From an uncultured Methanomassiliicoccales archaeon (GTDB lineage Archaea > Thermoplasmatota > Thermoplasmata > Methanomassiliicoccales > Methanomethylophilaceae), in contig CAUFXM010000001.1 of assembly GCA_959597175.1 (NCBI GenBank), positions 236,922 through 300,921 of the forward strand: a DNA stretch of 64,000 nucleotides, given 5' to 3'. The first letter of the stretch is position 1. Each line of letters begins with the position of its first letter. The position numbers were made by a program, and so were the translations under genes. Shown in pieces: positions 42,211 through 50,850 of the stretch. Below the pieces are notes generated by a model. It searched no databases and was not told the origin of the DNA. It worked only from the letters and a program-made list of their open reading frames with translations.

Positions 42211-42390
42211 ATGGCAACCGAATCATTCTACGAGGACATGGTGATCGACACACCAGAGGCTGCCGCCAACCTCAACGAGCTTGTCGAGAGCGGCGTTGTA
42301 TGGGAGCGTGGCGACTCAGTCATAAAGTACGTCAGCGCCGACAGCGAAGTGGTCCGCAGACTGTTCGAGAAGTACTCGAAGAAGAAGTGA
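42211..42390 (+). CDS. Small acidic protein, possible partner of the following GNAT
   Basis: A 59-residue frame begins MATESFYEDMVIDTPEAA and ends with RRLFEKYSKKK. It has a ribosome site (AGAGGA) about 8 bases before the ATG and a length typical of antitoxins. The next coding region starts with a GTG that overlaps this stop by four bases (GTGA), an arrangement common in toxin-antitoxin pairs. The family is not recognised. An antitoxin role is inference from size, coupling and the GNAT partner. Confidence 0.6.
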   Translation: MATESFYEDMVIDTPEAAANLNELVESGVVWERGDSVIKYVSADSEVVRRLFEKYSKKK

Positions 42391-42985
42391 TCCCCCTGAT
42401 AGACGACAGATGATTCATCATCACCTCGCTATCCGAGGCTCTCGAGATCTACGGGGCCGAATGGACATCGGAAGTTCTGGGAACATTCAGGTCCGCGCAC
42501 GACTCCGCCACGGAGGCGTTCCTCAAAGAGAAGGCCATCGACATGGAGTCAGGGACCTCTCGAGGATGTACCTTGCCATCGCCAAGGACGATGTCAGGAT
42601 CCTGGGATACATCACACTCAGCATCAAGTGCATGAGGGTACCGGACGAGAACCTCCTGAGCGGTAAGACCAGGAAGAGCATGAACATCGACTCCAGGACG
42701 AACATCGTCCAGTCTTATCTTATCGGACAGCTCTCCCGTTCCGCGGATGCACCAAAGGGTCTCGGGAGCTACCTGCTGGACGTGGCCTTCGAGAAGCTCA
42801 ATCAGGCCCGGGGAATCGTCGGATGCAGGGTCGTCCGTCTCGACTGCCACGACGAGCTGATCGAGTACTACAAGGCCCATGGGTTCAGGCTCATCACCAC
42901 CAACGACGACAGGAGCCTCAACCAGATGATGGCGTTCGTCGTCCCCAGGAAGAAGGATGAGGATGTGGAGGGGAAGGTCGCCTGA
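42387..42985 (+). pseudogene. Decayed GNAT acetyltransferase gene (in-frame stop and frameshift)
   Basis: The GTG at 42387 opens IPLIDDR, then a TGA stops the frame at 42411-42413, after which the same frame continues FIITSLSEALEIYGAEWTSE through AFLKEKAIDMES. Near 42552-42556 the reading frame shifts by one base and a GNAT core continues: RDLSRMYLAIAKDDVRI, GLGSYLLDVAFEKLNQ, VRLDCHDELIEYYKAHGF. A one-base change (TGG to TGA) and a one-base loss explain both lesions. Coding character is clear on both sides, so this is a recently broken gene unless the sequence has errors. The upstream 59-residue gene is intact. Confidence 0.65.
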
Positions 42986-42991
42986 GCGCCT

Positions 42992-43198
42992 TCAGAACGT
43001 TATCCCCATCATCCTCACCTTGACATCGAAGTCCTCGTCATCAATGATGACATCCTTGCAAACCATGCACACCAGGTATTCGAGGCAGGGTTCATCCATC
43101 ACCGCATCATGAATCTCCCGAAGCTTCCTGTAGCGCTCCATCTCCATGGGACTCCACCCTCGTCCTGGCAGCTGAGATATCGTCAGATGCCGCGACAT
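42992..43198 (-). CDS. Small hypothetical protein, 68 residues
   Basis: The 68-residue frame reads MSRHLTISQLPGRGWSPMEM, then a charged helix (ERYRKLREIHDAVMDEP) and CLEYLVCMVCKDVII with three cysteines. An internal ATG would give a shorter form starting MEMERYRKLRE. I do not recognise a family. It ends 6 bases from the end of the GNAT pseudogene on the other strand. Composition looks protein-like, but evidence is limited. Confidence 0.4.
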   Translation of the reverse strand: MSRHLTISQLPGRGWSPMEMERYRKLREIHDAVMDEPCLEYLVCMVCKDVIIDDEDFDVKVRMMGITF

Positions 43199-43256
43199 CC
43201 AATCAAATACCTAGGGGCCGGGAGCTGGGAAACACGCCGTTAGGCGAATGTTTTTT

Positions 43257-43262
43257 TATAAA
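43257..43262 (+). promoter_or_regulatory. TATA box of the dat-ddc operon, probably leaderless
   Basis: TATAAA follows a run of seven T at 43251-43257 and is centred about 23-24 bases before the dat ATG (43282). In archaea, transcription begins about 22-27 bases after the TATA centre, so the transcript would start at or next to the start codon. No ribosome site is seen before the ATG. Confidence 0.5.
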
Positions 43263-43281
43263 GGGAAAATCCCCCCTGTCA

Positions 43282-44625
43282 ATGCGGTCGAACGAGTACT
43301 ATGTCGATAATCAGGCAGAGTATGAATCATCTGCAAGGAACTATCCCCGTAAATTCCCCATCGCCGTCAAATCCGCCAAAGGTCCGTGGATCGAGGATGT
43401 CGAGGGGAACAGATACCTAGACTTCCTGAACGGAGCTGGGACCCTCGCCCTCGGACACAACGACGACGAGATAAACGAGGCGATGGTCGACCTCATCCGG
43501 TCCGGCGCACCCCTCCACATGCTGGACGTACAGACCCCATTGAGGGACGAGTTCGTGAAGACCCTGCTCTCGATCCTCCCGGAGGAACTCGCGTCCCGTG
43601 CCAAGGTGCAGTTCTGCTCCCCCTCCGGCACCGACGCCACCGATGCGGCGATAAAGCTGTGCAAGACGACCACCGGGAGGAGCACCGTCATAGCATTCTC
43701 CGGGGGCTTCCACGGGATGGGGCACGGGCCAATGGCCCTCACGGGGAACCTCAAGGCCAAGAACCATGTCGCCAACATCATGCCCGGCGTCCAGTTCATG
43801 CCCTACCCATATTCCTACCGCTGCCCCATGGGGATCGGAGGCGAGGCGGGCACCAAGGCCTGCATCAACTACTTCGAGAGGCTTCTGAAGGACCCCGAGA
43901 GCGGGGTCACCAAACCCGCCGCGGTCATCCTCGAACCGATCCAGGGGGAGGGCGGGGTCGTGCCGGCACCGGCGGAGTTCCTACAGGCCGTGCGCAGGAT
44001 CACGAAGGAACTCGGGATCCCCCTGATATGCGACGAGATCCAGTGCGGGATGGGACGTTCCGGAAAGGTCTTCGCCTTCGAGCATGCCGGTATCGTGCCG
44101 GACGTCATCCTGATCTCGAAGGCCATCGGCGGGTCGCAGCCGCTGTCCGTGGTGGTCTACGACAAGGCCCTGGACGCCTGGGGCCCCGGCGCCCATTCGG
44201 GGACCTTCCGCGGGAACCAACTGGCGATGGCCGCCGGGACCGTGGTCATGAGGAGGATCGGCAATCCCGAGTTCCTGGCCGAGGTGACCAGGAAGGGCGG
44301 GATGATGATGAACCGCCTCCTGAGGCTCAAGCAGGAGGTAACCATCATAGGGGACGTCCGCGGAAAGGGGCTCATGATCGGTGTGGAGTTCATCGACCCC
44401 AACGGCCCCACGGACCTCATGGGCGTACCGGAACCCAGCGATGAGATCGCCGCCCTCGTGCAGAGGAGATGCTTCGAGAACGGGCTCATCATGGAGAGGG
44501 GAGGACGCAACGGATCCGTCATGAGATGCCTCTGCGCCCTGAACATCTCCGATGCCGACATAGACACGGCGATGACGATATTCGAGAAGGTGGTGAGGGA
44601 GATTGATGAGGGATACCGCAACTGA
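43282..44625 (+). CDS. dat: Diaminobutyrate-2-oxoglutarate aminotransferase
   Basis: This class III PLP aminotransferase (447 residues) should make L-2,4-diaminobutyrate from aspartate semialdehyde with glutamate as amino donor. Visible features are YLDFLNGAGTLALGHN, the cofactor glycine loop FCSPSGTDATDAA, FSGGFHGMGHG, the aspartate of ICDEIQCGMGRSG and the PLP lysine in ILISKAIGGSQPLSVVV. The Asn-Gly-Ala-Gly-Thr-Leu start motif is that of EctB/Dat enzymes. The next gene is the matching decarboxylase, overlapping by 20 bases, which favours Dat over ectoine synthesis. Confidence 0.85.
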   Translation: MRSNEYYVDNQAEYESSARNYPRKFPIAVKSAKGPWIEDVEGNRYLDFLNGAGTLALGHNDDEINEAMVDLIRSGAPLHMLDVQTPLRDEFVKTLLSILPEELASRAKVQFCSPSGTDATDAAIKLCKTTTGRSTVIAFSGGFHGMGHGPMALTGNLKAKNHVANIMPGVQFMPYPYSYRCPMGIGGEAGTKACINYFERLLKDPESGVTKPAAVILEPIQGEGGVVPAPAEFLQAVRRITKELGIPLICDEIQCGMGRSGKVFAFEHAGIVPDVILISKAIGGSQPLSVVVYDKALDAWGPGAHSGTFRGNQLAMAAGTVVMRRIGNPEFLAEVTRKGGMMMNRLLRLKQEVTIIGDVRGKGLMIGVEFIDPNGPTDLMGVPEPSDEIAALVQRRCFENGLIMERGGRNGSVMRCLCALNISDADIDTAMTIFEKVVREIDEGYRN

Positions 44626-46069
44626 GCCGCTGCTGCTCTCCGAGTCCAAGGACGTGCAGGAGAGGTTCGAGGCGATGATCCGCGAGACCCTCTCGTCCAT
44701 CTTCCGCTCGTTCTCCGACGGGAGCGCGTTCTCCGGGATAGACCCGTACGACCTCAGGGAGGAGGTCGGCGGTCTCGGGTTCCTCCCCGAGCACGGGAGG
44801 GGGTTCGAGGCCGTGCTGAAGGACACCGAGGAGGTCATACTCCCGAACCTCCTGCGCACATGGTCCGTGGACTACATGCCGCATCTCCACTCGCCCGTTC
44901 TCACGGAGACCATCTGCTCGGAGCTCATCATATCCTGCTTCAACGACAGCATGGACAGCTGGGACCAGGGCCCCGCGGCCACGGAGCTGGAGGAGAGCAT
45001 GGTCCACGGGCTCACGAAGCTGTTCGGCCTCCCGGAGGGGATGTCCGACGGCTGCTTCACCTCGGGAGGGTCCCAGTCGAACATAACGGCCCTCATGGCC
45101 GCCCGCGACTGGTACTGCCGCGAGAGACTCGGATGGGACGTCAGGACCGACGGGCTCCCTCCGGATTTCAGAAGGCTCCGCGTCTACACATCGGAGATCT
45201 CCCACTTCTCCATGGACAAGGCGAGCCACATCCTGGGGATGGGCTACGGGGCCGTCCGCAAGATCCCCGTCGACGACAGGTGCAGGGTCGACATCGCCGC
45301 GTTCGAGAGGATGCTCGAGGAGGACGTGGCGTCCGGGTTGCTCCCGTTCTGCGCGGTGGCAACCTTCGGTACCACCGACTTCGGCTCCGTCGACGATGCG
45401 AGGAGCATGAGGAGGATATGCGACCGCTACGGGATGCATCTCCACGGCGACGCCGCCTACGGCTCCGGACTCGTCATGAGCGAGAAGTACGGGGACAGGG
45501 TGTCCGCCATGTCGGTCTGCGACTCGATCACGGTCGACTTCCACAAGATGTTCCTGCTGCCCATCTCCTGCTCCGCCATCCTCGTCAGGGACGCGGAGCT
45601 GCTGAGGTGCTTCGAATTCCACGCCGACTACCTCAACCGCGTGGAGGACGAGGAGGACGGGTACATCAACCTCGTCGGCAAATCGATGCAGACCACGCGT
45701 CGCTTCGACGCCCTGAAGGTGTACATGGCGTTCCAGGTCAGGGGGAAGGATGGGTTCGGAAGGATCATCGACACCGCCGTGGAGAACGCCGCCTACCTCT
45801 ACGGGAGGGTCTCGTCGGACGGGGACTTCATCGCCCCCGTGGAGCCGGAGATGTCCTCGGTGGTCTTCGCGCTGAATGGTGGCGACGAGCTGAACAAGAT
45901 GGTCAGGCGCCGCCTCCTCGCGGAGGGGACGGTCATCGGCCAGACGGTCAAGGACGGCAGGGTGATGCTGAAGTTCACCCTCCTGAACCCCAACCTCACG
46001 CATGAGAAGATCGATGCCATAATCGACAGGATAAAGACGATAGGTGCCGGATCGGATCCGGCGCTCTGA
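44606..46069 (+). CDS. ddc: L-2,4-diaminobutyrate decarboxylase (group II PLP)
   Basis: The 487-residue enzyme should decarboxylate diaminobutyrate to 1,3-diaminopropane. Group II decarboxylase features are MPHLHSPVLTETICSELII, DGCFTSGGSQSNITALMAAR, HLHGDAAYGSGLVMSE and the PLP lysine in ITVDFHKMFLLPIS. It overlaps dat by 20 bases. The pair is best known from Gram-negative bacteria (for example Acinetobacter) and is unusual in archaea. Ectoine or siderophore genes are absent nearby, so diaminopropane, perhaps for polyamines, is the likely product. Confidence 0.83.
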   Translation: MRDTATEPLLLSESKDVQERFEAMIRETLSSIFRSFSDGSAFSGIDPYDLREEVGGLGFLPEHGRGFEAVLKDTEEVILPNLLRTWSVDYMPHLHSPVLTETICSELIISCFNDSMDSWDQGPAATELEESMVHGLTKLFGLPEGMSDGCFTSGGSQSNITALMAARDWYCRERLGWDVRTDGLPPDFRRLRVYTSEISHFSMDKASHILGMGYGAVRKIPVDDRCRVDIAAFERMLEEDVASGLLPFCAVATFGTTDFGSVDDARSMRRICDRYGMHLHGDAAYGSGLVMSEKYGDRVSAMSVCDSITVDFHKMFLLPISCSAILVRDAELLRCFEFHADYLNRVEDEEDGYINLVGKSMQTTRRFDALKVYMAFQVRGKDGFGRIIDTAVENAAYLYGRVSSDGDFIAPVEPEMSSVVFALNGGDELNKMVRRRLLAEGTVIGQTVKDGRVMLKFTLLNPNLTHEKIDAIIDRIKTIGAGSDPAL

Positions 46070-46519
46070 CTCCGGCATCCCGTCTGTCCGTCGGGGAGGA
46101 CCTCCGGAGGTTCTGCCATCCGGCCGCAGACCGATCCGATGTCCCCCCCCCCCCGTGGGACTAGGGTCGGTCATGATCCAGTCGTAGCGGCGGATAACCT
46201 CCAGAGGGATGGCTTCAGAAGGGTCTTCTTCACGTCGCCACTGGGCATGGGCCCCACGGAGAACCTGGGAACCACAGCAGAACGCTAAACCACCCAGGAA
46301 GAAATAACCGACACATCGGCGGGGGAGTCTGGCTGTAATGATGGCGGAAACCCCTGAAACGTTTCAGACAACAATCCGACCGATTCCAGAGAGAAGAGGA
46401 TGCCTACCATCTGCCGGAGACGTCCGATTCCATGGGTCGTACCTTCAGATCCGATTCCTTCGATAAACGACGACAGGGCATCATTAAATACGACGCGCCC
46501 GATGGTTCAATCACAGCGT
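46070..46519. other. Intergenic region with a 12-base C run
   Basis: No gene is apparent between the ddc stop and the hairpin repeats. A run of 12 C lies at 46143-46154. The rest is mixed-composition sequence with no recognisable coding frame. Confidence 0.45.
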
Positions 46520-46599
46520 AAGTCGTGGGACACTGGCTTTATGCCAGGCCCACGCATCTGTAAAGTCGTGGGACACTGGCTTTATGCCAGGCCCACGCA
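46520..46599. repeat. Tandem pair of identical hairpin repeats
   Basis: Two identical 37-base copies (46520-46556 and 46563-46599) are separated by 6 bases. Each folds as a double-stem hairpin: outer GTGGG/CCCAC and inner CTGGC/GCCAG around the loop TTTAT. They lie just beyond the stop of the DUF3800 gene. They might be transcript-end structures, processing sites or remnants of a repeat family. Only two copies exist here and the 6-base gap is too short for a CRISPR spacer. Confidence 0.6.
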
Positions 46600-46603
46600 A
46601 ACC

Positions 46604-47329
46604 TCATCTCTCCAATTTTCTGACGAACTTCCGGATTATGGAGAAATAGTCGTAGTCCTCCGCTCCCTTCTTCCCCTCGCGCCTGACGTTGAGCTCGTAA
46701 CCCATCGAACCCGGGACGAAATCATTGGTCTGGAGCAGGAGCTGCCTCTCCGAATCCGCGGCTGGGTCTATGCAGCATATCCTTACCCTCGAGGTCGATG
46801 ACTCGCGGCAGATCCTGGCTGCTTCCTCCTCCTTGAGCGCCGTGTGTTCATCGAAAATCACTCCGACCACGCCAGAGTTGTTCTTGGCCACCATCCCGAT
46901 GAGCTCCTCGACGCTGCGGACATAGAGCGCATCCCCCGATTTCGGCCAGGACCTGTTCTTCCCGGAACCTTTGTCCGTATCTACCATGTATATTCTCGGA
47001 CGGGTCGAAGCAATGTCCGACAGCACGCCGATCCTGACCTCCCTGGAAGACGATACGAACTTCAGCTCCCCCGTAGGCCCTGACTTCAGCACCCTCGTGT
47101 CCTTCGGATACTTCTCGGCGATCTTCCTGATTTCCCCCGGATCGCTGACCACCATTGCTGAGATGACGAAGTGCCGGCGTGTGCTGTCCTTCCCGAGATC
47201 CCCCGATTCGTCCACCAGTGCCATACTGTCCAGACTGATGAAGCGCCCATGATCGTCACGGGGCCATCTCCTGGCCTGTTCCGAACGTCTCAGATCCTTG
47301 CGACTGCGCCCACCCCCGTCATCGGTCAT
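46604..47329 (-). CDS. DUF3800 domain protein
   Basis: The 241-residue protein carries the DUF3800 start signature MALVDESGDLG followed by FVISAMVVSDP, with acidic residues at positions expected for an RNase H-like fold, and ends in LLQTNDFVPGSMGYE. Family members occur in accessory and mobile regions of bacteria and archaea and are suspected nucleases; none is well characterised to my knowledge. The N-terminal 35 residues are basic and variable. It stands alone, with the twin hairpin repeats 5 bases past its stop. Confidence 0.7.
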   Translation of the reverse strand: MTDDGGGRSRKDLRRSEQARRWPRDDHGRFISLDSMALVDESGDLGKDSTRRHFVISAMVVSDPGEIRKIAEKYPKDTRVLKSGPTGELKFVSSSREVRIGVLSDIASTRPRIYMVDTDKGSGKNRSWPKSGDALYVRSVEELIGMVAKNNSGVVGVIFDEHTALKEEEAARICRESSTSRVRICCIDPAADSERQLLLQTNDFVPGSMGYELNVRREGKKGAEDYDYFSIIRKFVRKLER

Positions 47330-47818
47330 CGGAAATTAGCTGTCGCGCCCCTTCCTGATTAATCTGATCCGTAGAATCATGTTGAACCGTGACCGAGGCT
47401 ACGCGCATGCTGGACTTGGACCGTTCTGCGCCCCTTGTGACAACGTTCCATTGGTCCCGGCATACTATTCCTGAGGGCTTCCACCGGTCCCGTCACCCGC
47501 CTGTGACGACCTCGACCGCCAGAGACCTACCGGAACCGAAAGGCCCGCAGCCCTGCACCGGAGCCAATCATGCACATGTCTGCTCCTGCGGTCCCGGATG
47601 TGCTGGAGAGGTCGGCATCCGCGCGTCTGGCACCGATGCACATTCATGTATCCCGATATCGGACTTTTAGGTCTTTAGTCTGTCTAATTTCATCAGGATA
47701 GGATGATGTAGAACAGTAAGTCTGTTCTCGGACACATGATATCATTCTACAACATTATGTTAGATATGTATTATATGGAACAGCAAGCCATCGTTCGCCG
47801 ATACATCGGTATGATACA
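47330..47818. promoter_or_regulatory. Long upstream region of the amino acid transporter with inverted repeats
   Basis: The 490-base gap has no clear gene. Its last 150 bases are AT-rich and hold AGAACAG-TAAGT-CTGTTCT, a perfect 7-base inverted repeat (47710-47728), the palindrome ATGATATCAT (47736-47745) and a TATA-like TGTATTATATGG near 47767. These suggest regulated expression of the downstream transporter, perhaps by amino acid supply. The left part shows nothing notable. Confidence 0.45.
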
Positions 47819-50032
47819 ATGGAAAAGAAACAGCTAATGGCGGTGGCGATAGTCATTGTGCTGCTCTGCGTGGCAGGGACCGCATACGCCCTAACCCGCG
47901 ACAACGGGGACGGACGCGAGACCCTGATCGTCGAGACCAGCCCGGACTTCGCACCGTTCGACTACACTCTGGGGGAGGAGTTCGTCGGCATAGACATGGA
48001 CATAGTCCGCGCCGTCTGCGACGACATGGGCTACAATGTCCAGTTCAGGCAGAACACCTTCGACTCCATCCTCCTGTCGGTGCCCCAGGGCAAAGCGGAC
48101 ATAGGCGCATCCGGGTTCACGATAACCGAGGATAGAAGCAAGTCCGTCCTCTTCTCCGACCCGTATTTCGAGATCCACCAGGTGGTCGTCACACACGTCG
48201 ACTCCGGCATAGAGACGTTCGAGGACGTCGTCAACAGCAGGATATCCGTGCAGAACGGGACCACCGGTGCCGACTACGCGGCCCAGATAAGCGTGGACGC
48301 AGGATCGAACGTCATCTACCAGGCGTCCTACCCCAGCGTCATCCTGGACCTGCTGAACAAGAAGGCCGACTGCGAGATAGTGGACGAGGCCGTCGGCATC
48401 TCCCAGGCGGTGGCCCACCCGGAGCTCAGGGTCCTGGACATCCTCACGGAGTCCCCGATCGAGCACTACGGGTTCATCTTCTCGAAGGACAACGCCGACC
48501 TCCAGCAGAGGTTCAACGAGTCCCTGGCCAAGCTCACCGAGAGCGGACTGGTCCAGGACATCATAGACCACTACGAGAGCAACGGATACTCTCCCGAAAC
48601 CCCCTCGTACTTCTCCTACAGCGGCGAGCTGGTGGTGGAGACCAGCCCCGACTTCCCGCCGTTCGAGTACATGTACGGCATGGAGTACGCGGGCATCGAC
48701 ATGGACATCGTCAGGGCCATGTGCGATGACATGAACTACAGGCTGGAACTGAGGGACAACAACTTCGACTCCATCATCCTATCCGTGTCCCAGGGCAAGT
48801 GCGACATGGGCGCCTCCGGGTTCACGAAGACGGCGGAGAGGGAGGAGCAGGTCCTGTTCTCGGACCCGTACTACGCCATCAAGCAGGTGGTCGTCGTCAA
48901 GGAGGGGTCGGACATCCAGACCCTGGACGACGTCCGGGGCAAGACGATATCGGTCCAGACCGGGACCAGCGGGGCCGATTATGCCGAGTCCCTGAGCGGC
49001 GACATCATCTACCAGAAGGCCTACACGGAGGTCGTCCTGGACGTACTCACCGGGAAGGCCGACTGCGAGATCGTGGACAACACGGTCGCACAGGGGCAGG
49101 TCGCAAGGAACCCGGGGCTCAAGATCCTGGACATCACCGACGCCGAGACGGAGTACTACGGCTTCATCTTCTCCAAGGACAACCAGGAGCTCTGCGACAA
49201 GGTCAACGAGTGCCTGGCGAAGCTGACGGAGAACGGCACGATCGGCGCCATCACCAGCTATTACGCCGAGCATGAGTACGCCGAGATCCCGTCGTACTTC
49301 AGCACCCAGGAGATAGTGGAGGACACCGACGATGGCGACAAGGGGTTCTGGGGGGACCTGTGGGACAGGTTCTACAACGACTTCCTGAAGTTCGACAGAT
49401 ACCACTACATATTCGAGGGTCTGAAGAACACCCTCATCATCACAGCCGCCGCCCTGGTGATCGGACTGATCTTCGGAGCGATGATGGCGATAGTGAGGGG
49501 CATACACGACCAGACGGGGAAGCTCAAGATACTGAACGCGATATTCCGGGTGTACATCACCGTGATACGCGGGACACCGATGATGGTCCAGCTGCTGCTG
49601 ATCTACTATGTGGTGTTCGCCTCCTCGGACGACTCGCTGCTGATAGCGTCGGTGGCGTTCGGACTGAACTCGGCGGCGTACGTGGCCGAGACGTTCAGGT
49701 CCGGAATCAACGCGGTCCCGAAGGGACAGATGGAGGCGTGCCGGAGCCTCGGCATGAGCAACTGGACGTCGATGAGGAAGGTCATCCTGCCCCAGGCGCT
49801 CAGGAACGTCACACCCGCGCTCGGGAACGAGGGGATCTCCCTGCTGAAGGAGACCTCCATAGCGGGTTACATCGGGATCATGGACCTCACCAGGGGAGCG
49901 GACATCATCAGGGGACAGACGTACGACGCGCTGTTCCCGATCATCGTGGCCGCCCTCATCTACCTGGCGATCGTCCTGATACTGCAGTACCTCATCAAGA
50001 GGATGGAGAGGAGGCTTAACAGTGCCTACTGA
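47819..50032 (+). CDS. Amino acid ABC transporter: two substrate-binding domains fused to the permease
   Basis: This 737-residue protein resembles the GlnP part of GlnPQ importers. After an N-terminal anchor (LMAVAIVIVLLCVAGTAYAL) come two homologous SBP3 domains, about 30-270 and 272-510; both contain SPDF(A/P)PF(D/E)Y, GIDMDIVRA and KADCEIVD. A linker leads to a permease domain (about 540-735) with the coupling motif YVAETFRSGINAVPKGQMEACRSLG (split here between two segments). It should import polar amino acids such as glutamine with the ATPase in the next gene. Confidence 0.9.
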   Translation: MEKKQLMAVAIVIVLLCVAGTAYALTRDNGDGRETLIVETSPDFAPFDYTLGEEFVGIDMDIVRAVCDDMGYNVQFRQNTFDSILLSVPQGKADIGASGFTITEDRSKSVLFSDPYFEIHQVVVTHVDSGIETFEDVVNSRISVQNGTTGADYAAQISVDAGSNVIYQASYPSVILDLLNKKADCEIVDEAVGISQAVAHPELRVLDILTESPIEHYGFIFSKDNADLQQRFNESLAKLTESGLVQDIIDHYESNGYSPETPSYFSYSGELVVETSPDFPPFEYMYGMEYAGIDMDIVRAMCDDMNYRLELRDNNFDSIILSVSQGKCDMGASGFTKTAEREEQVLFSDPYYAIKQVVVVKEGSDIQTLDDVRGKTISVQTGTSGADYAESLSGDIIYQKAYTEVVLDVLTGKADCEIVDNTVAQGQVARNPGLKILDITDAETEYYGFIFSKDNQELCDKVNECLAKLTENGTIGAITSYYAEHEYAEIPSYFSTQEIVEDTDDGDKGFWGDLWDRFYNDFLKFDRYHYIFEGLKNTLIITAAALVIGLIFGAMMAIVRGIHDQTGKLKILNAIFRVYITVIRGTPMMVQLLLIYYVVFASSDDSLLIASVAFGLNSAAYVAETFRSGINAVPKGQMEACRSLGMSNWTSMRKVILPQALRNVTPALGNEGISLLKETSIAGYIGIMDLTRGADIIRGQTYDALFPIIVAALIYLAIVLILQYLIKRMERRLNSAY

Positions 50033-50765
50033 CAGCGAAGTTCTGATAGAGATCAGGGACCTGTGCAAGTCGTTCGACGATCACGAGGTCCTGAAGGGCA
50101 TAGACCTGGACGTCCACAGAGGGGAGGTGATATCCGTCATCGGCCCCTCCGGATGCGGGAAGTCCACATTCCTGAGGTCTATCAACCTGCTCGAGAGGCC
50201 CACCTCCGGACGGATAACCTTCGAGGGGATAGACATCCTCGACCCGGCCACCGACGTGGACCTGCTCCGCCGCAGGATCGGCATGGTGTTCCAGAGCTTC
50301 AACCTCTTCCCGCACAAGAGGGTGAGGGAGAACATCACCCTGGCCCCGGTCACCCTGGGCGTCATGACCCAGGAGGAGGCGGATGCCAAGGCCGACGAGC
50401 TCCTGACGAGGATCGGCCTCCTGGACAAGGCTGACCAGTACCCGTCGAGGCTCTCCGGAGGCCAGCAGCAGCGCGTCGCCATCGCCAGGGCGCTGGCGAT
50501 GAACCCCGACGTGATGCTCTTCGACGAGCCCACATCGGCCCTGGACCCCGAGATGGTCGGGGAGGTCCTGAAGATCATCAAGGACCTGGCCGACTCCGGC
50601 ATGACCATGATCGTGGTCACCCACGAGATGGGGTTCGCCAGGGAGATCTCCGACAGGGTGCTGTTCTTCAACGAGGGCGTGGTCGCCGAGGAGAACACCC
50701 CCGAGGAGCTGTTCGGCAACCCGAAGAACGAGCGTCTGAAGGATTTCCTCTCGAAGATACTCTGA
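50022..50765 (+). CDS. glnQ: Amino acid ABC transporter ATPase (GlnQ-like)
   Basis: The 247-residue ATPase drives the upstream importer. Walker A is IGPSGCGKSTFLRSIN, the signature LSGGQQQRVAIARAL, Walker B MLFDEPTSALDPEM and the switch histidine VVTHEMGFAREIS. The start is GTG at 50022, preceded by GAGAGGAGG with 7 bases spacing. It overlaps the permease stop by 11 bases. A hairpin pair follows its stop. Confidence 0.93.
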   Translation: MPTDSEVLIEIRDLCKSFDDHEVLKGIDLDVHRGEVISVIGPSGCGKSTFLRSINLLERPTSGRITFEGIDILDPATDVDLLRRRIGMVFQSFNLFPHKRVRENITLAPVTLGVMTQEEADAKADELLTRIGLLDKADQYPSRLSGGQQQRVAIARALAMNPDVMLFDEPTSALDPEMVGEVLKIIKDLADSGMTMIVVTHEMGFAREISDRVLFFNEGVVAEENTPEELFGNPKNERLKDFLSKIL

Positions 50766-50772
50766 GAAACGA

Positions 50773-50793
50773 GGAGGGGCGCTGAGCCCCTCC
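50773..50793. terminator. Hairpin after glnQ
   Basis: GGAGGGGC-GCTGA-GCCCCTCC is a perfect 8-base stem starting 8 bases after the glnQ stop. It lies in the gap between two convergent operons and could stop transcription from either side. Confidence 0.55.
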
Positions 50794-50821
50794 CACATTC
50801 CCTTATTTGAGATACGAAGAT

Positions 50822-50841
50822 GGCACGGGGGACCCCGTGCC
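50822..50841. terminator. Strong hairpin followed by T-run between convergent operons
   Basis: GGCACGGGG-GA-CCCCGTGCC is a 9-base perfect stem with a 2-base loop (probably opening to 4), followed by GTTTT on the plus strand. It lies 10 bases past the stop of the thioredoxin reductase-like gene on the other strand. Confidence 0.55.
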
Positions 50842-50850
50842 GTTTTGACA

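Noticed and set aside
43282..46069. Ectoine biosynthesis (ectB with partners)
   Set aside because: The partner gene is a group II decarboxylase, and ectA and ectC are absent, so the Dat-Ddc reading fits better.
46520..46599. CRISPR array made of the two identical repeats
   Set aside because: Only two copies, a 6-base gap instead of a spacer, and no cas genes in the window.
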